DNA of 64,000 nucleotides from JAQVSH01 sp964349835 (GCA_964349835.1 CAYGID010000006.1:1-64000); one strand, 5' to 3'. Shown: positions 35,000 through 44,683, counted from the stretch's first letter. Notes: generated by a model not told the origin, from the letters alone. A program made the numbers and translations.

Positions 35000-36550
35000 G
35001 TGAGCAACGAATTGGTTATCGATGCAACAGCTTCCGAAATTTCGATTGCCCTCCTTAAAGACAAGAAACTGGTTGAGATTACCAAGGAGAAGAGCAATGT
35101 TCAGTTTTCGGTAGGTGACATCTACCTTGGAAAGGTCAAAAAGATTATGCCCGGCCTGAATGCCGTTTTTGTAGATATAGGCTACGAAAAGGATGCTTTT
35201 CTACATTACCTCGATTTAGGGCCTCAGATTAAGTCGTTAATCAAATTTCTCGATACAGCCCTCGCAAAAAAGGGGAATGCCCCTAATCTGCAACGATTTA
35301 AAAACGAACCCGACATCGACAAAGAGGGGAAGATTTCGGACATTCTCAGCTCGGGGCAAACTATTCTGGTTCAGATTGCAAAAGAACCTATCTCCACAAA
35401 GGGCCCCCGGCTCTCTTCGGAGATCTCCATTGCCGGCCGGAATCTTGTACTGATTCCCTTTGCCGATAAGGTATCCGTTTCGCAGAAAATAGTCTCATCG
35501 GAAGAGCGGAATCGTCTGAAGAAGCTTATTCTGAGCATAAAACCCAAAAACTACGGGGTCATTGTGCGAACCGTTGCCGAAGGGAAAAAGGTAGCCGTTC
35601 TCGATGAAGAACTCAAAGGCTTGGTAACCAAATGGGAAAATGCGTTCGACCAGATTAAAGGGGCATCGCCTCCCAAATTGTTCATTAGCGAACTCAGCCG
35701 TACCTCGGCCATCCTGCGCGACATGTTGAACGGAAGTTTCAACAACATTTACGTAAACAACGTTTCGCTCTGCGAGGAGATTAAAGAGTACATCAGCACC
35801 ATTGCTCCGGAAAAGGAAAAAATCGTTAAACTGCTGAATGGTGACCCGCCGATTTTTGAACGGCTGGGCATTCAAAAGCAGATTAAAGGGATGTTCGGCA
35901 AGATTGTCTCCATTAAAAACGGAGCCTATCTGGTGATTGAACATACCGAAGCGCTGCATGTCATCGATGTAAACAGTGGAAACCGCTCCAAGTCGGGATC
36001 GAACCAAGAGGTAAACGCCTTAGAGGTAAATCTGTCGGCAGCCGAACAGGTTGCGAGCCAGTTGCGGCTCCGCGACATGGGGGGAATCATTGTGATCGAC
36101 TTTATCGACATGTACGACAACGAGCACAAACAGGTGCTCTACGACAAGATGAAAGATTTCATGTCGGAAGACAGGGCAAAACACAATATACTACCCCTGA
36201 GCAAGTTTGGTCTGATGCAGATTACCCGCCAGCGGGTACGCCCCGAGGTGAATATCGACAATGTAGAGAAATGCCCTGCCTGCAAGGGAACGGGCGAGGT
36301 AACACCCACTATCCTCTTTTCGGACGAGCTTTACCACACCCTTTCATACATCGTTTCGACCAGCAACCTGAAAAGCATCACCCTAAAACTCCATCCCATT
36401 ACCGCAGCCTACATCCGACAGGGATTCCCCTCGCTGCGGATGCAGTGGAGCTGGAAGCTAAAATGCAGAGTCCATATCCAGCCCGATGTCTCCTACTCGC
36501 TTCTGGAGGCACGATTCTTTGGGAAAGAGGGAGAGGAGATTCTGAATTGA
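35000..36550 (+). CDS. rng: Ribonuclease G/E family protein
   Basis: This 516-residue endoribonuclease is of the Rne/Rng family. An S1 RNA-binding domain occupies about residues 35-125, the catalytic DNase-I-like region contains VNSGNRSK and GGIIVIDFIDM (metal-binding aspartates), and the zinc-link motif CPACKGTG follows near residue 425. It lacks the long degradosome tail, so it is the short RNase G-like form. The start codon is GTG, giving MSNELVIDATASE, the normal N terminus. It matures and decays RNA in the cytoplasm. Confidence 0.95.
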   Translation: MSNELVIDATASEISIALLKDKKLVEITKEKSNVQFSVGDIYLGKVKKIMPGLNAVFVDIGYEKDAFLHYLDLGPQIKSLIKFLDTALAKKGNAPNLQRFKNEPDIDKEGKISDILSSGQTILVQIAKEPISTKGPRLSSEISIAGRNLVLIPFADKVSVSQKIVSSEERNRLKKLILSIKPKNYGVIVRTVAEGKKVAVLDEELKGLVTKWENAFDQIKGASPPKLFISELSRTSAILRDMLNGSFNNIYVNNVSLCEEIKEYISTIAPEKEKIVKLLNGDPPIFERLGIQKQIKGMFGKIVSIKNGAYLVIEHTEALHVIDVNSGNRSKSGSNQEVNALEVNLSAAEQVASQLRLRDMGGIIVIDFIDMYDNEHKQVLYDKMKDFMSEDRAKHNILPLSKFGLMQITRQRVRPEVNIDNVEKCPACKGTGEVTPTILFSDELYHTLSYIVSTSNLKSITLKLHPITAAYIRQGFPSLRMQWSWKLKCRVHIQPDVSYSLLEARFFGKEGEEILN

Positions 36551-36606
36551 ACAAATCTCAGGCAATGGTTGTTTCGCAAAGGCACACCCCGTATTGAAAC
36601 CATCGC

Positions 36607-38598
36607 ATGAAACAGCTCCTTCTTTCTTTATGGATTGCCCTCATTTCGGCAACCTCGTTAGTTGCCCAGGCAGAGAGTCCGGTATCTTGGCAGACCACCG
36701 TCAGAACTCTCTCAACAACCGAAGGGTACATCGAGATCAAAGCCGTAATAAAAGCGCCCTGGCATCTCTACTCACAGGAAAAGGTCGAAGGACCCCTTCC
36801 CACCTCCTTCCGGTTCGCACCCTCAGCACAGTTTACCGCGGTTGGACCGGTCGAAGAGCTGAGCAAGGGTCATAGTGCGCTCGACAAGGGGTTCAACGTA
36901 ATGGTGAAAACCTTCTCCGACTCAGCACTCTTCCGACAGAAAATTGAGCTGAAAGGCGAGGGTGCAATAGAGGTCCAAGGGGTAGTAGAATATATGGTGT
37001 GCGACGACGAATCGTGCCTGCCCCCCACAGAGGCAGAACTCAAAGCCACCCTGAAGAGAGGCCCCGAGACGGCATCCCTGTTGATTGAACCGCTCCAAAA
37101 CCTCCCCGATTCGGGCGCCATAGGCGAAGCCCGATTCGAGAATCCCGCAGCCATGGAGAATGCCCCCTTGTGGTCGTTCTTTCTGATAACCATTCTCGCC
37201 GGATTTGCCGGAGTGCTCACCCCCTGTGTATTCCCGATGATTCCTATGACTGTCTCCTTCTTTATGCGGGGCGAATCAAAGCAAAAGGGAATTCTTAAGG
37301 GAATTCTCTTTGGACTCTCCATAATCTTCATCTACACGGGCATCGGAGTGGTAGTGGCTCTCACCCGGTCGGGTGCCGACCTGGCTGGCCAACTCAGCAC
37401 CCACTGGCTACCGAACCTTCTCTTTTTTGCCCTCTTCATCACCTTTGGCATGTCGTTCCTGGGGCTGTTCGAAATGACCCTCCCCTCCGGGCTGGCCAAC
37501 TCTGTTGACCGGCAGGCCGAAAAAGGGGGATACGCCGGCATATTTTTTATGGCCCTCACCTTGGTGATTGTCTCCTTTTCGTGTACGGGCCCCATAGTAG
37601 GTGCCATTCTGGTTGAATCGGCAAGCGGGCTGGCCATCAAGCCCATACTTGGCATGTTCGGTTTTTCGTTAGCATTTGCACTTCCCTTCACACTGCTGGC
37701 CATATTCCCGGCCTATCTCAGCAAATTGCCCCGTTCGGGCGGCTGGATGGTGACAGTAAAGGGGGTCATGGGACTCCTCCTACTTGCCTTCAGTCTAAAA
37801 TTCCTTGCCTCAGTAGATCAGGCATATCACCTGAACCTGCTCCCGCGCGAACTTTTCCTCTCCGTCTGGATTGCCATTGCGATTCTACTGGGAATCTACC
37901 TACTGGGGAAAATCCGGTTTCTTCACGACGACCCTGTGGAACATGTGAGCCCCGCAAAATTGGTGATGGCCATCGTGGCCTTCTCGTTTGCCATCTATAT
38001 GCTGCCCGGGCTTTGGGGTGCCCCCCTGGATAAAATCGCATCGCTCATTCCTCCTGCAAAAGGTTGGAGTACCGCGCCGGCGGCTTCGGCTATCACCGCC
38101 CAAACAGCGAATGGAACCGAACTTTGCGGCACGCCGAAATATTCGGAATTCCTGCAGTTGCCTCTCGGCCTCAAAGGCTATTTCGATTATAAAGAGGGAT
38201 TGGCCTGCGCAAAAGCACAAAATAAACCTGTGTTGCTCGATTTTAAGGGCCATTTTTGTTCTAACTGCAAGAAGATGGAAGCGGAGGTGCTCTCAGATCC
38301 CGAAATTCTGGCCATTCTGGCTCGCGATCTGGTTTTCGTGGGGCTCTACACCGACGACCGCACCATCCTGCCCGAATCGGAGTGGATTCGGCCCGAAGGG
38401 GGCGGAAAGATAAAAAAGAGCATGGGACAGATCAACGCCGACCTCCAAATGCGTCTCTTTAAAACCAATGCACTCCCCGCCTATGTAATTGTTGCCCCCG
38501 ACGGCACACTCCTGGCCGGACCGGTAGGTTACTCCCCAAACAAAAAAGCCTTCCTTGATTTTTTGCAAAAAGGCATCTCCCTCTACACACAACAATAA
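36607..38598 (+). CDS. Thiol:disulfide interchange protein DsbD
   Basis: This 663-residue protein starts with a signal peptide (about residues 1-20). A periplasmic immunoglobulin-like DsbD-alpha domain (about 25-175) follows, then an eight-helix membrane domain (about 190-475) with the conserved TPCVFPMIP and SCTGPIVGA cysteine motifs, and a C-terminal thioredoxin domain with Cys551-x-x-Cys554. It passes electrons from cytoplasmic thioredoxin across the membrane to keep periplasmic thiols reduced. The three-domain order is the standard one. It follows rng by 56 bases, and a terminator lies downstream. Confidence 0.94.
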   Translation: MKQLLLSLWIALISATSLVAQAESPVSWQTTVRTLSTTEGYIEIKAVIKAPWHLYSQEKVEGPLPTSFRFAPSAQFTAVGPVEELSKGHSALDKGFNVMVKTFSDSALFRQKIELKGEGAIEVQGVVEYMVCDDESCLPPTEAELKATLKRGPETASLLIEPLQNLPDSGAIGEARFENPAAMENAPLWSFFLITILAGFAGVLTPCVFPMIPMTVSFFMRGESKQKGILKGILFGLSIIFIYTGIGVVVALTRSGADLAGQLSTHWLPNLLFFALFITFGMSFLGLFEMTLPSGLANSVDRQAEKGGYAGIFFMALTLVIVSFSCTGPIVGAILVESASGLAIKPILGMFGFSLAFALPFTLLAIFPAYLSKLPRSGGWMVTVKGVMGLLLLAFSLKFLASVDQAYHLNLLPRELFLSVWIAIAILLGIYLLGKIRFLHDDPVEHVSPAKLVMAIVAFSFAIYMLPGLWGAPLDKIASLIPPAKGWSTAPAASAITAQTANGTELCGTPKYSEFLQLPLGLKGYFDYKEGLACAKAQNKPVLLDFKGHFCSNCKKMEAEVLSDPEILAILARDLVFVGLYTDDRTILPESEWIRPEGGGKIKKSMGQINADLQMRLFKTNALPAYVIVAPDGTLLAGPVGYSPNKKAFLDFLQKGISLYTQQ

Positions 38599-38640
38599 TA
38601 CCGACCGAAAGTGCTTTATTTGGCGGCGAAACCATACGAA

Positions 38641-38663
38641 AGATATTGGAAAATATCTTTTTT
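38641..38663 (+). terminator. Terminator of dsbD
   Basis: AGATATT (38641-38647) pairs with AATATCT (38652-38658) around loop GGAA, followed by a T-run to 38663. It lies 42 bases after the dsbD stop. Confidence 0.7.
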
Positions 38664-38676
38664 GACCGTAATTTTG
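38646..38676 (+). promoter_or_regulatory. mdh promoter
   Basis: TTGG at 38646-38649, a 19-base spacer, TAATTTTG at 38669-38676. It overlaps the dsbD terminator. The predicted leader of about 70 bases ends at ATG 38756, so the longer open frame from 38708 is less likely. Confidence 0.5.
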
Positions 38677-38755
38677 CGCTGGAATTCCACCACAACAACA
38701 GCGACAGTTGCCTAATATAGAGAGAGTTAAAATCAACCTTAAAAACCCAAAACGT

Positions 38756-39697
38756 ATGAGTAAAATTACCGTTGTAGGAGCCGGAAACGTAGGTGCCACC
38801 TGTGCCGATGTTATTGTCCGCAGAGAACTTGCCAGCGAAGTGGTCATTCTGGATATCAAGCCGGGGTTTGCCGAAGGCAAAGCCCTTGATATCATGCAAA
38901 CAGCAACATTGAATGAGTTTGATACCCGTGTTATCGGTACTACAGGTGACTATTCGCTCACAGCCGGTTCGGATGTGGCCATTATCACTTCGGGCATTCC
39001 CAGAAAACCCGGTATGACCCGCGAAGAGCTGATTGGAACCAACGCAGGGATTGTGAAAGGAGTGGTAGAGAATCTCCTGAAATATTCGCCCGATGCCGTC
39101 ATCGTAGTTATCAGCAACCCGATGGATACCATGACCTATCTTGCACTTCGCACCTCAGGCCTTCCCAAGAACAAAGTGATCGGAATGGGAGGCATCCTCG
39201 ACAGCTCGCGCTTTACATGCTATCTGAGCCAAGCTCTTAACGCACCTGCATCGGATATAGAGGCATCCGTAATCGGCGGCCATGGCGACACCACTATGAT
39301 TCCCCTCACCCGTCTGGCCTCCTACAAAGGAGTACCCGCCTCCACTCTTTTATCTGCCGAAGAGCTTGAGAAAGTTTCGGCCGACACAATGGTTGGGGGT
39401 GCTACCCTCACCAAACTGCTGGGCACTTCGGCCTGGTATGCCCCCGGTGCTGCCGGAGCTACTCTTGCCGAAGCCATTATCCGCGACCAGAAGAAACTCT
39501 TCCCCTGCTGCGTTTATCTCGACGGCGAATATGGCCAGAACGACATCTGCCTGGGCGTACCTGTAGTTGTAGGCAAAAACGGTTGGGAAAAGATTGTTGA
39601 TATTTCGCTTACCCCCAACGAACAGGCTCAGTTTGACAAGAGCGCAGAGGCAGTTCGGAGCATGAATAGTGTACTGAACGAGATGAATCTGATGTAA
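38756..39697 (+). CDS. mdh: Malate dehydrogenase
   Basis: This 313-residue NAD-dependent enzyme of the LDH-like MDH group oxidises malate to oxaloacetate. The dinucleotide motif is VVGAGNVGATCAD and the substrate-binding loop is SGIPRKPGMTREEL, whose RKPGMTR sequence marks malate rather than lactate specificity. The catalytic histidine lies in GGHGDTTMIPL. ATG 38756 gives the normal start. It is transcribed alone and ends before a clear terminator. Confidence 0.95.
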   Translation: MSKITVVGAGNVGATCADVIVRRELASEVVILDIKPGFAEGKALDIMQTATLNEFDTRVIGTTGDYSLTAGSDVAIITSGIPRKPGMTREELIGTNAGIVKGVVENLLKYSPDAVIVVISNPMDTMTYLALRTSGLPKNKVIGMGGILDSSRFTCYLSQALNAPASDIEASVIGGHGDTTMIPLTRLASYKGVPASTLLSAEELEKVSADTMVGGATLTKLLGTSAWYAPGAAGATLAEAIIRDQKKLFPCCVYLDGEYGQNDICLGVPVVVGKNGWEKIVDISLTPNEQAQFDKSAEAVRSMNSVLNEMNLM

Positions 39698-39760
39698 CAG
39701 CCACAAAAGCCACGGCCCGCCCCGACAGAGGCATCCGAAGGCAATTGCAGTAACAAGAGA

Positions 39761-39804
39761 AGGGAGCTAATAACCGTGCCAGGTGGTTAGCTCCCTCTCT
39801 TTTC
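39761..39804 (+). terminator. Terminator of mdh
   Basis: AGGGAGCTAA (39761-39770) pairs with TTAGCTCCCT (39787-39796) around a 16-base loop. CTCTTTT follows at 39797-39803. Confidence 0.75.
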
Positions 39805-39818
39805 AAAATCTTTGCCGA

Positions 39819-40199
39819 ATGGATGCGCCAGAACCATCGCCACACATGCAGAGAGGCCGAGCAGGCGAGGAGTATGCCTGTTCGTTCCTCAGCGAAAGGG
39901 GTTACCGCATTATCAGCCGCAATTGGCGCCACCGTCACCTTGAAGTGGATATAGTGGCACAATACAAACAAACGCTTATCTTCGCAGAGGTCAAAACCCG
40001 CCAATCGGGCAGCCTGGTTGAGCCATGGAGGGCCGTAGACCATAACAAACAGAACCATCTGATTCGTGCAGCCAATGCCTATCTTCGCCGTGAACAGATG
40101 CAACTTGAGGTGAGGTTCGACATCATCTCGGTACTCCTCAACGGTTCTCAGGTACAAATAGAGCATATAACTAACGCATTTCAACCGAGATTCCGATAA
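39819..40199 (+). CDS. YraN/UPF0102 family nuclease-like protein
   Basis: This 126-residue protein of the UPF0102 family has GRAGEEYACSFL near residue 12, NWRHRHLEVDIVAQYKQTLIFAEVKTRQ (about 36-63) with the PD-(D/E)xK-type aspartate and E-x-K residues, and a helical C terminus. The fold is that of restriction-like nucleases, but cellular function is unproven. A second in-frame ATG at 39846 is an alternative start. It is followed 40 bases later by the DUF502 gene. Confidence 0.88.
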   Translation: MDAPEPSPHMQRGRAGEEYACSFLSERGYRIISRNWRHRHLEVDIVAQYKQTLIFAEVKTRQSGSLVEPWRAVDHNKQNHLIRAANAYLRREQMQLEVRFDIISVLLNGSQVQIEHITNAFQPRFR

Positions 40200-40239
40200 T
40201 TCACCCCTCCCCGACTCCGGGGATCAAAGAAAAAGCACC

Positions 40240-40857
40240 ATGAAGAAGATCTTCGATTACTTTTTGCAAGGCCTGCTGTGGTTACTCCCCTTTTCGGTGG
40301 TAATCTATCTCACTTACCAGGTGTTCCTGATGGCCGACGGATTTCTGAGAGATCCCATCGAAGAGTTAGTGGGAATCTCGATCCCGGGACTAGGCATCAT
40401 TGTCAGTTTCCTCTGCATTACGCTGCTGGGCTTCTTTGGCCAAACCGTACTGGCCCTTCCCGTTAAATGGTTCCTGAACAACGTGTTGAACAAGGCTCCT
40501 ATCCTCAAAAGCATCTACACCATGACCAAAGATTTCATGGAGGCCTTTGTGGGAAAAGAGCGCAAGTTTGAGTATCCGGTGGTGGTAAAGGTAAACCTCA
40601 TTTCGAACCTCGAAAAAATGGGATTCATCACCCAGGAGGATATGACATACCTCCACCTCCCCGGAAGAGTGGCAGTCTATTTTCCCCACTCATATAACTT
40701 CAGCGGCGAACTCTTTTTGGTTCCCCGCGAACAGGTTACCCCCCTCAACATCCCTTCGGGAGCAGCAATGAAGTTTATAGTTTCAGGAGGGGTCATCAAA
40801 ATTGATCCCTCTGAGATGCCTGAAAACAGCCCTCAAGAGGAGTGCCCGGCACCTTAA
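40240..40857 (+). CDS. DUF502 family membrane protein
   Basis: This 205-residue protein has two strong membrane helices (about residues 8-30 and 48-75), then a soluble domain with NKAPILKSIYTMTKDFMEAF and FPHSYNFSGELFLVPREQVTPLNIPSG, both typical of DUF502. Members are inner-membrane proteins of unknown function. Length is normal. It ends 33 bases from the convergent dCMP deaminase gene. Confidence 0.9.
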   Translation: MKKIFDYFLQGLLWLLPFSVVIYLTYQVFLMADGFLRDPIEELVGISIPGLGIIVSFLCITLLGFFGQTVLALPVKWFLNNVLNKAPILKSIYTMTKDFMEAFVGKERKFEYPVVVKVNLISNLEKMGFITQEDMTYLHLPGRVAVYFPHSYNFSGELFLVPREQVTPLNIPSGAAMKFIVSGGVIKIDPSEMPENSPQEECPAP

Positions 40858-40890
40858 CACAATAGTGCCCCAATAATGAAGGCTAACGAC

Positions 40891-41346
40891 TCACAGCTCG
40901 GGCGAAAGGTCGAGGAACTGCGTGGTAACACCTGCCTTCTCAAGCAATTGCAGGCCATCGGTGTTGTGATAGCGGTCGCTGTAGACCACCCGCCTGATAC
41001 CCGACTGAATAATTAGTTTTGCACATTCGAGGCAGGGGGAAGTCGTTACATAAAGGGTCGATCCTTCGCTGCTATTGTTTGACTTGGCCACCTTTGTAAT
41101 GGCATTAGCCTCGGCATGTAGCACGTACGGTTTTGTTACAAAATGCTCGTCTTCGCAAATATTTTCGAAACCGGCCGGGGTACCGTTAAAACCGTCGGAA
41201 ATAATCATCTTCCCACTCACCAGCAATGCACCCACCTGACGCCTCTTACAGTAAGAGTTCGCAGCCCAAATTTTGGCCATCTGAAGATAACGCTTATCGA
41301 ACTGTAGCTGCTTTTCCTGCTGCTCAGGGGTAGAGGTCTCAATCAT
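40891..41346 (-). CDS. dCMP deaminase (ComEB-like)
   Basis: This 151-residue zinc deaminase converts dCMP to dUMP for thymidylate synthesis. The zinc and catalytic motifs are HAEANAI (about residues 77-83) and TSPCLECAK (about 101-109), with a second cysteine-rich element CKRRQVGALLVSG earlier. The frame is open to 41436, but a -7 box TATTTTTG at 41387-41380 on the minus strand lies inside that extension, so ATG 41346 is chosen. It is convergent with the DUF502 gene. Confidence 0.9.
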   Translation of the reverse strand: MIETSTPEQQEKQLQFDKRYLQMAKIWAANSYCKRRQVGALLVSGKMIISDGFNGTPAGFENICEDEHFVTKPYVLHAEANAITKVAKSNNSSEGSTLYVTTSPCLECAKLIIQSGIRRVVYSDRYHNTDGLQLLEKAGVTTQFLDLSPEL

Positions 41347-41379
41347 AGAGGGGAGAATGGCATGATTCGGTATCCAGAG

Positions 41380-41387
41380 CAAAAATA
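41380..41387 (-). promoter_or_regulatory. -7 element of the dCMP deaminase gene
   Basis: Minus strand TATTTTTG lies 33 bases before ATG 41346. It decides the start of the gene. Confidence 0.5.
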
Positions 41388-41496
41388 GTGATTGTAACCG
41401 AAATATAGGGCGGCAATCGAGGACGGGAATGAACAATCTTACTCTTTTTCCGTTATTTTTAACATACTTTATTCAACCGAATAACACTCGAATCAT

Positions 41497-42000
41497 ATGG
41501 CAGAGATTACTTTTAAAAGCTCACCCGCTAAAACGGCAGGAGCTCTTCCCGCAAAAGGCAGCAAAGCGCCCGATTTCCAACTTACAACCGCCGGCCTTGC
41601 CGACGTGACCCTGGCCGACTACGCCGGGAAACGACTGGTTATGAATATCTTCCCGAGTATCGATACCGGCGTATGTGCCATGTCGGTACGCAAGTTCAAT
41701 GCCGAGGCCACCGCATTAAGCAATACGGCTGTACTCTGCATTTCGAAGGATCTCCCCTTTGCCGCAGGCCGCTTTTGTGCCGCGGAAGGGCTGAAGGATG
41801 TAGTCACCCTGTCGGAATACAAAAATGACGGTTTCAGTAAAAACTATCCCGTGACAATTCTGGATGGTCCGTTGGCCGGACTCTTCTCACGGTCGGTAGT
41901 GATTGTCGACGAAACCGGCACCGTTATCTACACCGAACAGGTTCCCGAAATTACACAGGAACCCGATTACGCAAAGGCACTTGATGCGCTGAAGCGCTGA
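41497..42000 (+). CDS. tpx: Thiol peroxidase Tpx
   Basis: This 167-residue atypical 2-Cys peroxiredoxin shows FPSIDTGVCAMSVRKFN (peroxidatic cysteine near residue 61) and DLPFAAGRFCAAEGL (resolving cysteine near 95), in the Tpx spacing. It reduces hydroperoxides with electrons from thioredoxin, a fitting defence for an anaerobe that also encodes superoxide reductase. It is divergent from the dCMP deaminase gene and ends at an octamer repeat and hairpin. Confidence 0.95.
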   Translation: MAEITFKSSPAKTAGALPAKGSKAPDFQLTTAGLADVTLADYAGKRLVMNIFPSIDTGVCAMSVRKFNAEATALSNTAVLCISKDLPFAAGRFCAAEGLKDVVTLSEYKNDGFSKNYPVTILDGPLAGLFSRSVVIVDETGTVIYTEQVPEITQEPDYAKALDALKR

Positions 42001-42004
42001 TGCT

Positions 42005-42036
42005 CTAGAGCATTAGAGCATTAGAGCACTAGAGCA
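42005..42036 (+). repeat. Tandem octamer (C/T)TAGAGCA x4
   Basis: Four units (CTAGAGCA, TTAGAGCA, TTAGAGCA, CTAGAGCA) start 5 bases after the tpx stop. The same octamer flanks the heptamer array near 10200-10433 and, slightly changed, occurs at 7289. Confidence 0.8.
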
Positions 42037-42051
42037 TTGCATTGATATAGG

Positions 42052-42097
42052 CTCCCTGCCATCCCGCGTTCGGCGGAGAGAGGCAGGGAGTTGCTAT
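42052..42097 (+). terminator. Probable tpx terminator
   Basis: CTCCCTGCC (42052-42060) pairs with GGCAGGGAG (42082-42090). An inner CCGC/GCGG stem at 42064-42067 and 42073-42076 sits within the loop. A weak T-tract TTGCTATTTTAT follows. Confidence 0.55.
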
Positions 42098-42155
42098 TTT
42101 ATACAGGCCCGAAGGGCTCCAACCCCATGCCCCGTTTGGCAACTTTATTTGCTTT

Positions 42156-42187
42156 ATTGCGAAGCTCATAAGAATAATATAGCTTTG
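42156..42187 (+). promoter_or_regulatory. topA promoter
   Basis: ATTG at 42156-42159, a 20-base spacer, TAGCTTTG at 42180-42187. Transcription would begin near 42194, downstream of the open-frame start at 42149, so ATG 42224 is the real topA start. Confidence 0.6.
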
Positions 42188-42223
42188 CAGACCTTTTTTG
42201 AATTTTTCACTCAACATCCTATA

Positions 42224-44683
42224 ATGGAAGATAACCTCGTTATTGTAGAGTCGCCGGCAAAAGCAAAAACCATCGAGAAATTTCTTGGTAAGGATTTTCA
42301 TGTAACCTCCAGTTTTGGTCATATACGCGATCTGGAGAAGAAAAACCTGGGGATAGACCTTACAAAAGCCTACGAACCGCAATACGTTGTACCCGAAGAC
42401 AAAAAGAAAAGGGTTTCCGAACTCAAGAAACTGGCAAAAGAGGCAAAAGTGGTATGGCTGGCTTCCGATGAAGACCGCGAAGGAGAGGCCATTGCGTGGC
42501 ATCTGTATGAAGAGTTGGGGCTCACAAAGGAGAAGACCCGCAGGATTGTTTTCAACGAGATTACCAAAGAGGCCATCCTTCATGCCATTAAGAACCCCAG
42601 AGAGATAGATCAGGCGCTGGTCAATGCCCAACAGGCGCGCCGGGTGCTTGATCGGCTCGTGGGATTCGAACTCTCACCGGTACTCTGGAAAAAGGTAAGA
42701 CCGTCGCTTTCGGCAGGACGGGTTCAATCGGTGGCCGTAAGGCTGCTGGTCGACAGGGAGAGAGAGATTCGATCGTTTCGTTCCGAATCGTCGTACAAAA
42801 CCACCGGCACCTTCAACGTGACCGGTGAACCGGCTGCGGAGTTGCAGGCCGACCTCGACCGTCGGTTCGAAACCAAAGAGGAGGCAAATGCGTTTTTAAC
42901 TGATTGCATCGAGGCCGTTTTTCAGGTATCCGGGGTTTCAACCCGACCCGGAAAAAAATCGCCGGCGCCTCCCTTCACCACATCCACCCTGCAGCAAGAG
43001 GCCGCGCGCAAACTGGGCTTCTCGGTGGCCCAAACCATGTCGGTGGCCCAAAAGCTCTACGAAGCAGGAAAAATTACCTATATGCGAACCGACTCGGTGA
43101 ATTTGTCGGATATGGCATTAGGTCTGGCCCGCAAAACAATCGAGGCCACCTTCGGGCCGGAGTACTCCCAAACCCGAAAATACAAAACCAAAACCAAGGG
43201 GGCACAAGAGGCACATGAAGCCATCAGGCCCACCTACCTCGACAACAGGGAGATTCCGGGAACCCCCCAGGAAAAAAGGCTCTACGACCTGATCTGGAAA
43301 CGCACCGTTGCTTCGCAGATGAGCGATGCCTCGGTCGAAAAGACCACCATTACCATCGATATCTCCACTCGGAGCGAGAAATTCCTGGCAGTGGGCGAAG
43401 TCCTCTTGTTCGACGGGTTTCTGAAAGTCTATTCCGAATCGACCGACGAAGAGAGCGATGAGGAGAGAACCTCTCTTCTGCCTCCCGTAAAGAGTGGCGA
43501 CTTGCTGGGTTCGGATGAGATAACCGCTACCCAAAAATATTCGCAGAGCCCTCCCCGTTACACCGAGGCGAGCCTGGTAAAAAAATTGGAGGAGTTAGGC
43601 ATCGGCCGTCCTTCGACCTACGCACCCACCATCTCTACTATTCAGCAACGGGGCTATGTAATAAAGGAGAGCCGCGAGGGAAAACCGCGCGAGTCGACTA
43701 TCCTCATCCTGCGCAAAAAGAGCATCCGCGAAACCCAGAAGCAAGAGATGGCCGGAGCCGAAAAGAACAAGCTCTTTCCCGACGACATCGGCATAGTAGT
43801 CACCGACTTTCTGATGGAGTACTTTTCCGACATTCTCGATTACCACTTCACCGCCGAGGTCGAAAAACAGTTCGATGAAATTGCCGAAGGGCAGCTGGAG
43901 TGGCACTCCATGATAGATACCTTTTACGTACCCTTTCACAAACAGGTGGTCGACACTGTTGAGCATTCGGAGAAGGCGGGCGGCGACAGAGTTCTGGGAA
44001 CAGATCCCGCCTCAGGAAAGCCAATCATTGTGCGGATTGGCCGGTTTGGACCCATGGCCCAGATTGGTTCGACCAGCGACGAAGAGAAACCCCGCTTTGC
44101 CGGGCTTCTCAAAGGACAACATCTGGAGACCATTACCCTCGAAGAGGCACTTGCCCTCTTCCGTTTGCCCCGCAAACTGGGGGTATTCGAAGAGAAGGAG
44201 ATTACCGTGGGCACCGGACGTTTCGGACCCTATTTATACCACAGCGCGAAATACTACTCCATAAACAACAAGGACGACAACCCCCTCGAAATCGGCATGG
44301 AGCGCGCCATCGAGGTGATTCAGGAGAAAAGAGAGGCCGACAAGAACAAGGTGATTAAACAATTTTCGGAGGAGCCCTCCGTGCAAATCCTGAATGGCCG
44401 CTGGGGGCCTTATATTGCAAAAGGGAAGGAAAATTATAAAATTCCGAAATCGCAAAATCCCGCCGAACTGACGCTCGAAGCGTGCATACATATCATCGAG
44501 GCCGCCGGGAAACCCGGAAAAACAGGGAAAAACGGCAAATCGGCGGGAGCCAAAACTGCAACCAGAACTAAAACAGCGGCAACCGGAACCAAAACTGCAA
44601 CCAAAGCCAAAGCAGTGGCAGGCGACAAAACAACAGCAACCGGAGCCAAAACAACAGCAAAAAGAATTTCCAAAAAGTCATGA
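42224..44683 (+). CDS. topA: DNA topoisomerase I
   Basis: This 819-residue type IA topoisomerase relaxes negative supercoils. The TOPRIM domain begins NLVIVESPAKAKTIEKF and contains the metal motif ASDEDREGEAI (about residues 80-90). The catalytic tyrosine is Tyr286 in ITYMRTDSVN. The C-terminal region carries TopA repeat domains but no four-cysteine zinc fingers. It ends in a low-complexity tail of about 50 residues built from Lys, Thr and Ala, like a histone H1 tail. The stop overlaps the next gene by 4 bases. Confidence 0.96.
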   Translation: MEDNLVIVESPAKAKTIEKFLGKDFHVTSSFGHIRDLEKKNLGIDLTKAYEPQYVVPEDKKKRVSELKKLAKEAKVVWLASDEDREGEAIAWHLYEELGLTKEKTRRIVFNEITKEAILHAIKNPREIDQALVNAQQARRVLDRLVGFELSPVLWKKVRPSLSAGRVQSVAVRLLVDREREIRSFRSESSYKTTGTFNVTGEPAAELQADLDRRFETKEEANAFLTDCIEAVFQVSGVSTRPGKKSPAPPFTTSTLQQEAARKLGFSVAQTMSVAQKLYEAGKITYMRTDSVNLSDMALGLARKTIEATFGPEYSQTRKYKTKTKGAQEAHEAIRPTYLDNREIPGTPQEKRLYDLIWKRTVASQMSDASVEKTTITIDISTRSEKFLAVGEVLLFDGFLKVYSESTDEESDEERTSLLPPVKSGDLLGSDEITATQKYSQSPPRYTEASLVKKLEELGIGRPSTYAPTISTIQQRGYVIKESREGKPRESTILILRKKSIRETQKQEMAGAEKNKLFPDDIGIVVTDFLMEYFSDILDYHFTAEVEKQFDEIAEGQLEWHSMIDTFYVPFHKQVVDTVEHSEKAGGDRVLGTDPASGKPIIVRIGRFGPMAQIGSTSDEEKPRFAGLLKGQHLETITLEEALALFRLPRKLGVFEEKEITVGTGRFGPYLYHSAKYYSINNKDDNPLEIGMERAIEVIQEKREADKNKVIKQFSEEPSVQILNGRWGPYIAKGKENYKIPKSQNPAELTLEACIHIIEAAGKPGKTGKNGKSAGAKTATRTKTAATGTKTATKAKAVAGDKTTATGAKTTAKRISKKS

